Part shown: positions 1-5,319 of the stretch, one piece after another
Position numbering within the stretch: the stretch's first letter is position 1
Layout of the letters: the number at the start of each line of letters is the position of its first letter
Assembly (NCBI GenBank): GCA_020847555.1
Contig: JADLBT010000100.1
Location: forward strand, 1-5,319
Direction of reading: 5' to 3'
From: Gemmataceae bacterium
GTDB lineage: Bacteria > Planctomycetota > Planctomycetia > Gemmatales > Gemmataceae
DNA length: 5,319 nucleotides
Translations under genes and position numbers: made by a program
The notes under the pieces: model-generated
Databases searched by the model: none
What the model was told of the DNA's origin: nothing
What the model saw: the letters and a program-made list of their open reading frames with translations, nothing else

Positions 1-320
1 ATGATTCATATTCTGTTGCGCCGCATCCAGCCACGAAACCCATCCGATGAAATAGCCCAATCAGAGATGCGCAAAGCCGCATGAAATTCGCGTATTCTGC
101 AAGAAAGAACCGCCGGATGGCTTCTCAGAGGCCCACCGCTACAAACGGATGCAAAGCGCTCTAAACCAGAAAAGCGGCGCCTGTCAAGCACCGATTGGCA
201 AAATGGTGGCGAGCGGGTAAGAAGGCGCCGTTGCGTCGCCGGATCGAGCTTGCTAGGCTGGCGCCAACAGCACTCCCACCGCGACGGGAGCGGGTGAAAG
301 CGGCAACGGAGGTTCTGGAC
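1..320. other. AT-richer leader region without a convincing gene
   Basis: This stretch upstream of the Uma2 gene has no supported coding sequence. A hand count gives about 52% GC over bases 1-180, well below the coding regions. An open frame from a TTG at 195 runs into the Uma2 gene, but its first 42 residues (rich in Arg, Ala and Leu) resemble nothing in the Uma2 family, so I treat 195-320 as untranslated leader. Two very short frames lie at the left edge, a 27-codon + strand frame at 1-84 and an open minus-strand frame from 82 to the edge; neither is supported. The promoter of the Uma2-truA-aroA group most likely lies here, but I cannot fix its position. Confidence 0.6.
308..312 (+). promoter_or_regulatory. 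Shine-Dalgarno site that decides the Uma2 start
   Basis: GGAGG lies 8 bases upstream of the ATG at 321, an ideal spacing for ribosome binding. It is the only strong Shine-Dalgarno in front of any of the four genes. It favours the ATG at 321 over the in-frame TTG at 195 and the GTG at 294, which has a GGGAG only 3 bases away. Confidence 0.7.
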
Positions 321-1136
321 ATGCATCTCACTGCGGCGGAGGCACCGGCCGGTACGATCTTCTACCCGGAAAGCGATGGCCTGCCGATGTCCGATAACAC
401 CCTGCAGTTCGCGTGGATCGTCGTGCTCTACGGGAACCTGGCCGCCATCTTCCGCGACCGCCCCGATGTCTTCGTCAGCGGTAACCAGAACTGGTATCCC
501 GTTGAGGGCCATCCCGAGATTTGCGTTGCCCCGGATGTGTACGTCGTCTTCGGGCGGCCCAAGGGGCACCGCGGCTCCTACCGGCAGTGGGAGGAAGACA
601 ACATCCCCATGACCGTCGTCTTCGAGGTGCTGTCGCCGAGCAACACGGTCCCGGAGATGGCCGACAAGCTCGCCTTCTACGAGGAACACGGGGTCGAGGA
701 ATACTACGTCTACGACCCGGACCACGACCGGCTGCTGGTGTACGTCCGCCAGGGGGAAACCCTGAAGGGCGTCCGGCCCGTGGCGGGGTTCGTCAGCCCG
801 CGCCTGGGCATCCGCTTCGACACCTCCGGGCCGGAGTTGGTGGTTCGTTATCCCGACGGTCGGCCGTTCTTGCCGTTTGAAGAACTCGCCGCCGAGCGAT
901 CCAGGGCTGAAGGCAGGGCCGAGCAGGAACGGCAGCGCGCCGAGCAGGAACGGCAGCGGGCCGAGCAGGAACGGCAGCGGGCCGAGCAGGAACGGCAGCG
1001 CGCCGAGGAAGCGGAGCAGCGTGCCGCCCAGCTGGCGGAGTTGAGTCGCAAGGCGCTCCAGCACCAGGCGACGCCCCAGGAACTCGACGAGCTGCAGCGC
1101 CTTCTCGCCATCGAGCAGCCGCCCTCCGCCTCCTGA
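321..1136 (+). CDS. Uma2 family (DUF820) endonuclease-like protein with coiled-coil tail
   Basis: This is a 271-residue protein of the Uma2/DUF820 family, which has a PD-(D/E)XK restriction-endonuclease-like fold; the cellular role of the family is poorly understood. Core motifs seen are YPESDG near residues 15-20, YPVEGHP (59-65), APDVYVVFGRPKG (70-82) with likely metal ligand D72, FEVLSPSN (101-108) with E102, and DKLAFYEEHGVEEYYVYDP (115-133) with K116 as the likely catalytic lysine. The D-E-K set appears intact, so the domain may be active. Residues from about 188 to 247 form a strongly charged helix, including four copies of the heptad AEQERQR (200-227), predicted to be a coiled coil for self-association. 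No signal peptide or membrane segment is seen, so it should be cytoplasmic. The ATG at 321 is chosen because of its GGAGG and because family similarity begins just after it. The stop is 23 bases before truA, so co-transcription is plausible. The family assignment is firm; the substrate and biological role are unknown. Confidence 0.9.
   Translation: MHLTAAEAPAGTIFYPESDGLPMSDNTLQFAWIVVLYGNLAAIFRDRPDVFVSGNQNWYPVEGHPEICVAPDVYVVFGRPKGHRGSYRQWEEDNIPMTVVFEVLSPSNTVPEMADKLAFYEEHGVEEYYVYDPDHDRLLVYVRQGETLKGVRPVAGFVSPRLGIRFDTSGPELVVRYPDGRPFLPFEELAAERSRAEGRAEQERQRAEQERQRAEQERQRAEQERQRAEEAEQRAAQLAELSRKALQHQATPQELDELQRLLAIEQPPSAS
918..1001 (+). repeat. Four tandem 21-bp repeats encoding coiled-coil heptads
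   Basis: Four head-to-tail copies of a 21-bp unit starting GCCGAGCAGGAACGG each encode AEQERQR. The copies are identical except for the last base (C, G, G, C), which does not change the Arg codon's meaning. A degenerate continuation (AEEAEQRAAQ) follows. Because 21 bp is exactly seven codons, gain or loss of a copy would keep both the reading frame and the heptad register. The near-perfect identity at synonymous positions suggests recent expansion by replication slippage or unequal recombination. Confidence 0.95.
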
Positions 1137-1159
1137 GCCAGGGCGGGCCGGCCTTCCCC

Positions 1160-1900
1160 ATGCGTAACATCAAACTGACGATCAGCTACGACGGCACCGA
1201 CTTCAACGGCTGGCAGACGCAGCCCGACGCCCGCACGGTCCAGGAGACGCTCGAAAAGGCCATTGCCGCGCTGATCGGCGAGCCGCGCGTCCGCCTTAAC
1301 GCCAGCGGTCGCACCGACTCGGGTGTCCACGCCGTCGGCCAGGTCGCCAACTTCCACACCGCCTCCCGCCACTCGCCCGACGTCATCCTCCGGGCCGTCA
1401 ACGCCCGCCTTCCGCCCGACGTCATCCTGCGCGCGGCCGTCGAGGTGCCGACGACGTTCGACGCCAACCGAGACGCGCTGCGCAAGCTCTACCGCTACGT
1501 CATCCACGACGGCCGCACGCCCGACATCTTCCTGCGCCGGTACACCTGCCGGAGCTATCAGGCGCTCGACGCGGTTGCGATGGCCCGGGCCGCTGCGGTG
1601 CTGAGGGGGCGGCACGACTTCCGCTGCTTCGAGACGGAATGGCCGAACCGGGCGTCAAGTGTCCGTACCATCACCCACCTGGCGGTCAATCGGTTCGGCG
1701 AGTGGATCTGGCTCGACGTGGAGGCGGACGGGTTCCTGTACAATATGGTGCGGGCCATCGCTGGCACGCTGATGAACGTCGGCCGCGGGTACTGGCCCGA
1801 GGGGCAGGTCGCCCGGATCCTCGACGCTGGCGACCGCAACCTGGCCGGCCCCACCGCCCCTGCCCAGGGGCTGTTCCTGATGCGAGTGACCTATGCGTGA
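1160..1900 (+). CDS. truA: tRNA pseudouridine(38-40) synthase TruA
   Basis: TruA isomerises uridine to pseudouridine at positions 38-40 in the anticodon arm of many tRNAs in the cytoplasm. The 246-residue protein begins in the family manner (MRNIKLTISYDGTDFNGWQ) and contains the catalytic signature GRTDSGVHAVGQV, with D53 as the nucleophilic aspartate (D60 in E. coli). LYRYVI at 110-115 places Y111 at the conserved active-site tyrosine. HDFRCF (152-157) and GFLYNMVR (191-198) are the other family blocks, with R198 as the conserved arginine, and the protein ends with the usual APAQGLFLMRVTYA. The length is slightly below the E. coli enzyme (270) but complete. There is no strong Shine-Dalgarno before the ATG; the start is fixed by the conserved N terminus. 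The last 8 bases overlap the start of aroA, pointing to coupled translation. A 16-bp direct repeat inside the gene encodes PDVILRA twice. Confidence 0.97.
   Translation: MRNIKLTISYDGTDFNGWQTQPDARTVQETLEKAIAALIGEPRVRLNASGRTDSGVHAVGQVANFHTASRHSPDVILRAVNARLPPDVILRAAVEVPTTFDANRDALRKLYRYVIHDGRTPDIFLRRYTCRSYQALDAVAMARAAAVLRGRHDFRCFETEWPNRASSVRTITHLAVNRFGEWIWLDVEADGFLYNMVRAIAGTLMNVGRGYWPEGQVARILDAGDRNLAGPTAPAQGLFLMRVTYA
1374..1428 (+). repeat. 16-bp direct repeat inside truA
   Basis: CGCCCGACGTCATCCT occurs at 1374-1389 and again at 1413-1428, 39 bases (13 codons) apart and in the same frame. Both copies encode PDVIL followed by RA (residues 73-79 and 86-92). Alignment by eye suggests both segments correspond to normal TruA sequence, so this may be chance or local sequence homogenisation rather than an insertion. 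Confidence 0.8.
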
Positions 1901-3341
1901 CGGCCCGCGGTATCCCGAAACCCTGGCAATTGCCCCGCTCGCCCGGCCGCCGCGCGCCACGGTCACGGTGCCGGGATCGAAAAGCATCACGAACCGGGCT
2001 CTCGTCCTCGCCGCCCTGACCGCCCGTGGGTTCGGCTGCACCCTGCACGGTGTACTGCAGAGCGAGGATACCGAGGTCATGATCGAGGCACTGCGGGCGC
2101 TTGGTCTGCGCGTCCTGACCGAGTGGCCGGAGTTCGTCGTCTGCGTCAGCGCCGGGGCCGACGACCCCGCCATCCCGGCCCACAAGGCGGATCTGTTCGT
2201 CGCCAACTCGGGCACCAGCATGCGCTTCCTGACAGCCCTGGCCGGCCTCGGCCACGGCCGCTACCGACTCGACGGCGTGCCGCGCATGCGCGAGCGGCCC
2301 ATCGAGGATCTCCTCGCCGCCCTGCGGCAACTCGGCGTCCACGCGGTCAGCGAGCACGGCAACGGCTGCCCCCCTGTGGTGATCCGGGCTGACGGGCTGC
2401 GCGGCGGACACGTGCGCGTCCGGGGCGACGTGAGCAGCCAGTTCCTCAGCGGGCTGCTGCTGGCGGCCCCGTTCGCCCTCAGCGGCGTCACGCTGGAACT
2501 CGACAGCCCGCTCGTATCGTGGCCCTATGTGTTCATGACGGTCCGGATGCTGCGACAGTGGGGGTTCCGGGTGCGTCACCCGGGCGAGCCGGCGCTCGAC
2601 CTCGCGCTGGCGGCCAACAACCGCCAGGGGTGGGGCGCGCGCGTCGCCCAGATCCGGTCCGGGCTGCGCTTCGAGGTGCCGGGGGCGCAGTACGAGGCGC
2701 TCGACGAGCAGCGTGAGCTGGCGGAGGCGACGACGCTGCAAGAGGGGCTGGACCCGCGCCACGTCTGGCTGCGCGACTACCGGGTCGAGCCGGACGCCTC
2801 GGCCGCCAGCTACTTCCTCGCGGCGGCGGCCGTCACCGGCGGCGAGGTCACCATCGCCCACCTGCCGGAGGACAGCCTTCAGGGGGATGTGCGCTTCGCC
2901 GACGTCCTCGCCGAGATGGGCTGCGCGGTCGAGCGCAGCCCGGCCGGGCTGACCGTCCGCGGCGGCCCGCTCACCGGAATCGATGTCGATATGAACGACA
3001 TCAGTGACACCGTGATGACACTGGCAGCGGTCGCGTGCTTCGCCGACGGGCCGACGACGGTCCGGAACGTCGGCCACATCCGCCACAAGGAGACGGACCG
3101 CCTGGCCGCCCTGGCGACCGAACTGTGCCGCCTCGGGGCCGCGGTCGAGGAGCGCGCCGACGGGCTGACGATCACCCCCGGGCCGCTGCGGGGGGCCGCG
3201 GTCGAGACGTACAACGACCACCGCATGGCGATGAGCCTGGCCGTCGTCGGCCTGCGCGTCCCGGGCGTGGTGATCGGGGAGCCGGGCTGCGTCGCCAAGA
3301 CGTACCCGCGGTTCTTCGACGACCTGGAGAAACTGCGGTGA
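1893..3341 (+). CDS. aroA: 3-phosphoshikimate 1-carboxyvinyltransferase (EPSP synthase)
   Basis: AroA transfers the enolpyruvyl group of phosphoenolpyruvate to shikimate-3-phosphate, the sixth step of the shikimate pathway towards chorismate and aromatic amino acids, in the cytoplasm. The active site is intact: VPGSKSITNRA with K30, S31 and R35 (K22, S23, R27 in E. coli), NSGTSMRFL (105-113), GVPRMRERPIEDL (128-140), SSQFLSG (181-187), VEPDASAASYF (298-308), NDISDTVMT with D372 (D313), KETDRL with E400 and R403 (E341, R344), NDHRMAM (441-447) and AKT with K469 (K411). The pattern is of the E. coli (class I) type. At 482 residues it is about 55 longer than E. coli AroA (427). The excess of about 47 residues lies between LVSWPY (207-212) and VEPDAS (298-303). 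The ATG overlaps the truA stop region by 8 bases and has no clear Shine-Dalgarno, which fits translational coupling. No in-frame defect is seen. Confidence 0.97.
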   Translation: MRDGPRYPETLAIAPLARPPRATVTVPGSKSITNRALVLAALTARGFGCTLHGVLQSEDTEVMIEALRALGLRVLTEWPEFVVCVSAGADDPAIPAHKADLFVANSGTSMRFLTALAGLGHGRYRLDGVPRMRERPIEDLLAALRQLGVHAVSEHGNGCPPVVIRADGLRGGHVRVRGDVSSQFLSGLLLAAPFALSGVTLELDSPLVSWPYVFMTVRMLRQWGFRVRHPGEPALDLALAANNRQGWGARVAQIRSGLRFEVPGAQYEALDEQRELAEATTLQEGLDPRHVWLRDYRVEPDASAASYFLAAAAVTGGEVTIAHLPEDSLQGDVRFADVLAEMGCAVERSPAGLTVRGGPLTGIDVDMNDISDTVMTLAAVACFADGPTTVRNVGHIRHKETDRLAALATELCRLGAAVEERADGLTITPGPLRGAAVETYNDHRMAMSLAVVGLRVPGVVIGEPGCVAKTYPRFFDDLEKLR

Positions 3342-3393
3342 GGAGCCGCGGGTTAACGGGCCACAGATTAACACAGATCCGGATACAGGACTC
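3342..3393. other. Short spacer between aroA and the exported-protein gene
   Basis: This 52-base gap has no T-tract or compact GC hairpin that would mark an intrinsic terminator after aroA, so read-through into the next gene is plausible. Its second half holds the left arm of an ACACAGAT-type inverted repeat. AGGA at 3387-3390 ends 3 bases before the ATG, too close to be a good ribosome binding site. Confidence 0.6.
3361..3378 (+). repeat. ACACAGAT-type repeat, left arm
   Basis: CACAGATTAACACAGAT at 3362-3378, preceded by C, contains two ACAGAT units. It is markedly more AT-rich than its surroundings. From memory, sequences of this kind recur between genes in planctomycete and other environmental genomes; I cannot count copies here. 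Its reverse complement matches 3430-3446 at 16 of 17 positions. Confidence 0.75.
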
Positions 3394-3474
3394 ATGGGAC
3401 ACTCGTTCGGCCGAACCGCTCTGTTCTCCATCTGTGTTTATCTGTGTTCATCCGTAACCCCCTCCGCCCGCGCC
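3394..3474 (+). other. Predicted Sec signal peptide encoded partly by the repeat
   Basis: Residues 1-27 have the order expected of a signal peptide: polar N-region MGHSFGRT, hydrophobic core from A9 to V21, then TPSARA ending in an A-x-A signal peptidase I site before ALDPEAE. Eight core residues (13-20) are read from the ACACAGAT-type repeat. C18 is not in a lipobox (VYLC), so lipid attachment is unlikely. Confidence 0.65.
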
Positions 3475-5283
3475 GCGCTCGACCCGGAGGCGGAGACGCT
3501 GTATCCGCTCCGCGTCGTCCTGCACGTCGCCGACCACCGCCTCCTCACGCCGATCTTCCAGGATCGACTCGAACGCGAGCTGGGCGACTACCTGACCGCG
3601 GCCTACGGCAAGCTGGCCCGCGTCGAGGTGGTGCGCGGCCACCCGCTCCTCAAGGACATTCGCGCGCGTGGGCTGCAGGCGCTCGACAGCTGGGACGCGC
3701 CGTCGGCCGTCAAGACGCACTTCGTCCTGGTCGATTACGCCGACGGCCAGTACCGGCTGCAGGCCCGCCAGCACGATGGCTGGACCGGGCTGTGCAGCCC
3801 GGTAGTGCGCCGCGACGAGACCCCCGACCGGCAACTCGTCGCTCTCGCCGCGGCCCGGCTCGTGGACCGGGATTTCGGCCTGGCCGGCACGGTCACGAAG
3901 GTCGAGGGCGAGACGGTCGAGGTCACTCTCCGGGGCGGTGGCCTGGGCGTGCCGGTCGGGCGGTGGGTCCGGCGCGGCGAGGTGTTCGCGGTCACGCGCG
4001 TGACGGAGGAGGCCGGGCGCCGGCGGGCCGCCCGCCTGGAGTGGGTGCTGCTGCAGGTACGCGACGTCGGCGCCGGCGGTGTCTGCCGCTGCCAGTTGTT
4101 CCACCGCTACCGCGAGGACCGGCTGGGATCCGAGCCCGGCGTCCTTGGCTACCGCTGCCTGAAGCTGACGACTGAGCGCGGCTCGCTGCGCCTGCGCCTG
4201 GTCAACGAGGAGACGGGCATGTTCCTGAACGGGGCGCTCGTCCGCGTGAGCCGGGCCGGGTTCGGCAGCAAGGGGGAAGAGCGCGTCAGCGGGGCGGACG
4301 GCCTGGTCACCACCGCCGAGCAGTACCGCGACGTCGCCTTCGCCCAGATCCTCATCGGCGGCGCCGTCCGGGCCAAATTGCCGGTGGAGATCGTGGACGA
4401 CCGGGTCGTTGTCGCCCGGGTCAACGTCAGCGCCCAGGCGGTCGCCGCCGGCCAACTCATGCTCCGCAAGGATCGCTGGATTCGCCGGACCTACGAGGGG
4501 CTGAGCGTGATCGCCAACCGCTTCGCCGAGCTGAATCGGGCTCTCGACCGCTCTCCCGAGGCCGCCCTCGCGCTGGCCCGCACCGGACGCGAGGCGCTCA
4601 AGGCCGAGACGGCCAGCCTCGCCGACGAACACGACCAGCTGGTCAAGAGCGCGGCGAACCTGCCCGGGGGACTCGACCTGCGCGCGGGCGAGCAGCAGCT
4701 GCAGCAGTTGCAGGAGCAGGGCCGCCGGCTGGAAGAGTTCATCGGCCGGCTCGACAAGCTGGTGCGCGAGGCCAACAGCCCCGAGACGCGCGAGTTACAG
4801 GCAACGCTCGAACGCGCCCGGTTGAAGGAAGGAGAGGCCGATTACGAGACGGCGATTCAGCTGTACGAGGCGGTGCTGCGCAATCGCAAGGACCAGGCCG
4901 ACGTCAAGAGCCACCTGGAGAAACTGAAGGCGGCCTGGGCGATCGAGGACGGCGACACGGCCCACGCCCAGGCGCGCGACTTCGTCGTCAACACCTGGCC
5001 GCGGCTCACCGTGGCCGAGGTCGCGGCGCAACTCCCGAAGGCGGCGGCGGCGCTCAAGGTTCTCGTTTCCCGCAAGGACCGCCTGACGCCGCAGAAGCTG
5101 CTCCGGGCCAACATCGACCACGCCAAGCGACTGCGAAAGGAACTGGAAGTGCTGCGCTTCGCGGCCGACAGCGAGGACAACCGCGCCCGCACCAAGGTTC
5201 TCGTCCGCGCCGCCGAGCAGTTGCAGGCGCTGCACCCCGAGGTCCACACCTTCCTCAAGAAGGACAAACCGGCCGGCACGTAA
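3394..5283 (+). CDS. Exported protein of unknown function with beta-rich, coiled-coil and TPR-like regions
   Basis: I do not recognise this 629-residue protein as a named family. The N terminus looks like a Sec signal peptide: a short polar start with R7, a hydrophobic core ALFSICVYLCSSV (9-21) and an ARA site predicting cleavage after A27, with no lipobox. Residues 33-160 look like a mixed alpha/beta domain. GTVTKVEGETVEVTL to VFAVTRV (165-203) resembles the small beta domain seen in FlgT-like proteins. Residues 262-345 look like a beta-sandwich of the carboxypeptidase-regulatory or PEGA kind. Residues 365-475 are strongly helical and probably coiled coil (AGEQQLQQLQEQGRRLEEF). EGEADYETAIQLYEAVL (479-495) resembles a TPR helix pair, followed by a helical tail. 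The mature part has four cysteines (C134, C231, C233, C255) and no membrane span, so it is probably periplasmic. The ATG at 3394 is the only plausible start before a GTG at 3628, which would remove the signal and part of the first domain. Domain assignments are by eye. Confidence 0.85.
   Translation: MGHSFGRTALFSICVYLCSSVTPSARAALDPEAETLYPLRVVLHVADHRLLTPIFQDRLERELGDYLTAAYGKLARVEVVRGHPLLKDIRARGLQALDSWDAPSAVKTHFVLVDYADGQYRLQARQHDGWTGLCSPVVRRDETPDRQLVALAAARLVDRDFGLAGTVTKVEGETVEVTLRGGGLGVPVGRWVRRGEVFAVTRVTEEAGRRRAARLEWVLLQVRDVGAGGVCRCQLFHRYREDRLGSEPGVLGYRCLKLTTERGSLRLRLVNEETGMFLNGALVRVSRAGFGSKGEERVSGADGLVTTAEQYRDVAFAQILIGGAVRAKLPVEIVDDRVVVARVNVSAQAVAAGQLMLRKDRWIRRTYEGLSVIANRFAELNRALDRSPEAALALARTGREALKAETASLADEHDQLVKSAANLPGGLDLRAGEQQLQQLQEQGRRLEEFIGRLDKLVREANSPETRELQATLERARLKEGEADYETAIQLYEAVLRNRKDQADVKSHLEKLKAAWAIEDGDTAHAQARDFVVNTWPRLTVAEVAAQLPKAAAALKVLVSRKDRLTPQKLLRANIDHAKRLRKELEVLRFAADSEDNRARTKVLVRAAEQLQALHPEVHTFLKKDKPAGT
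3430..3455 (-). repeat. ACACAGAT-type repeat, right arm, inside the exported-protein gene
   Basis: On the minus strand this segment reads as ACGGAT followed by two ACACAGAT units. It is the inverted partner of the left arm, with a single T-T mismatch (3369 against 3439) across 17 positions. It lies in frame within the coding sequence and encodes residues ICVYLCSS (13-20) of the predicted signal peptide. Confidence 0.8.
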
Positions 5284-5288
5284 TCCGG

Positions 5289-5305
5289 GGATGGCCTGGC
5301 CATCC
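5289..5305 (+). terminator. GC-rich hairpin after the exported-protein gene, possible terminator
   Basis: GGATGGCC and GGCCATCC are perfect inverted copies separated by one T, so the folded form would be a 7-bp stem with a CTG loop. It starts 5 bases after the TAA stop. No run of T follows, so it is not a classical intrinsic terminator; it could instead protect the 3' end of the message. Confidence 0.35.
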
Positions 5306-5319
5306 GTGGTAGGCTCCGC

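Noticed and set aside
1..84. Plus-strand 27-codon frame beginning MIHILLRRIQ
   Set aside because: It is very short, has no visible ribosome binding site or homology, and begins exactly at the window edge.
231..259. Possible promoter with TTGCGT (231-236) and TAGGCT (254-259), 17 bases apart
   Set aside because: Each hexamer matches the sigma-70 consensus at only three of six positions, which is expected by chance in this length of sequence.
195..320. N-terminal extension of the Uma2 protein from the TTG at 195
   Set aside because: The extra 42 residues lack family similarity, the TTG has no ribosome binding site, and the ATG at 321 has GGAGG at the right distance.
6..1064. Minus-strand open frame of 352 codons opposite the Uma2 gene
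   Set aside because: Its protein is low-complexity (repeated LPFLLGP from the antisense of the tandem repeats) and it lies opposite a clearly recognised gene; it is a by-product of high GC content.
3405..3416. Perfect 12-bp palindrome GTTCGGCCGAAC as an operator
   Set aside because: It lies inside the coding sequence just after the start codon and a palindrome this short is common in GC-rich DNA; no regulator gene is nearby.
1686..3431. Minus-strand open frame of 581 codons opposite aroA
   Set aside because: The translation is rich in Arg, Gly, Asp and Ala with no recognisable domain, and the + strand encodes an intact AroA over the same bases.
3361..3455. Inverted repeat as the ends of a small mobile element (MITE)
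   Set aside because: I see no flanking target-site duplication, and the sequence between the arms includes the start of a gene; the arms look more like two separate repeat copies.
3448..4632. Minus-strand open frame of 394 codons opposite the exported-protein gene
   Set aside because: It has no recognisable motif and the + strand frame has a signal peptide, domain-like structure and a sensible stop.

Overview
The window is GC-rich (a hand count gives 73% for one 60-base stretch inside aroA). It carries four genes on the + strand, closely spaced and in the same direction, filling almost everything from 321 to 5283. I infer a bacterium of the phylum Planctomycetota, perhaps near Gemmata. The grounds are a Uma2-type nuclease with a charged coiled-coil tail (a family greatly expanded in that phylum and in cyanobacteria), mostly weak or absent Shine-Dalgarno sequences, an ACACAGAT-type intergenic repeat, and a large exported helical protein of no recognised family. 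No rRNA, 16S fragment or clade-specific marker is present, so this assignment is an inference.

Layout: 1-320 is an AT-richer leader (about 52% GC over the first 180 bases) with no convincing gene. 321-1136 encodes a Uma2 family (DUF820) PD-(D/E)XK nuclease-like protein whose tail contains four nearly identical 21-bp repeats. 1160-1900 is truA (tRNA pseudouridine 38-40 synthase). 1893-3341 is aroA (EPSP synthase, shikimate pathway) and overlaps truA by 8 bases. 3342-3393 is a short spacer holding one arm of an inverted repeat. 3394-5283 encodes an exported 629-residue protein with a beta-rich N-terminal half and a coiled-coil/TPR-like C-terminal half. A GC-rich hairpin follows at 5289-5305.

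How the genes relate: truA and aroA are housekeeping genes for tRNA modification and aromatic amino acid synthesis. Their overlap suggests joint transcription and translational coupling. The Uma2 gene lies 23 bases upstream and may share their transcript, but no functional link is evident. The exported protein follows aroA after 52 bases with no obvious terminator between them, so it could be read from the same message.

The most unusual point is at the start of the last gene. The hydrophobic core of its predicted signal peptide is encoded by one arm of the ACACAGAT repeat, and the two arms could fold into a long stem with the start codon in the loop. I see no defence island, CRISPR array, complete mobile element or RNA gene, and nothing that clearly forms a new multi-gene system.
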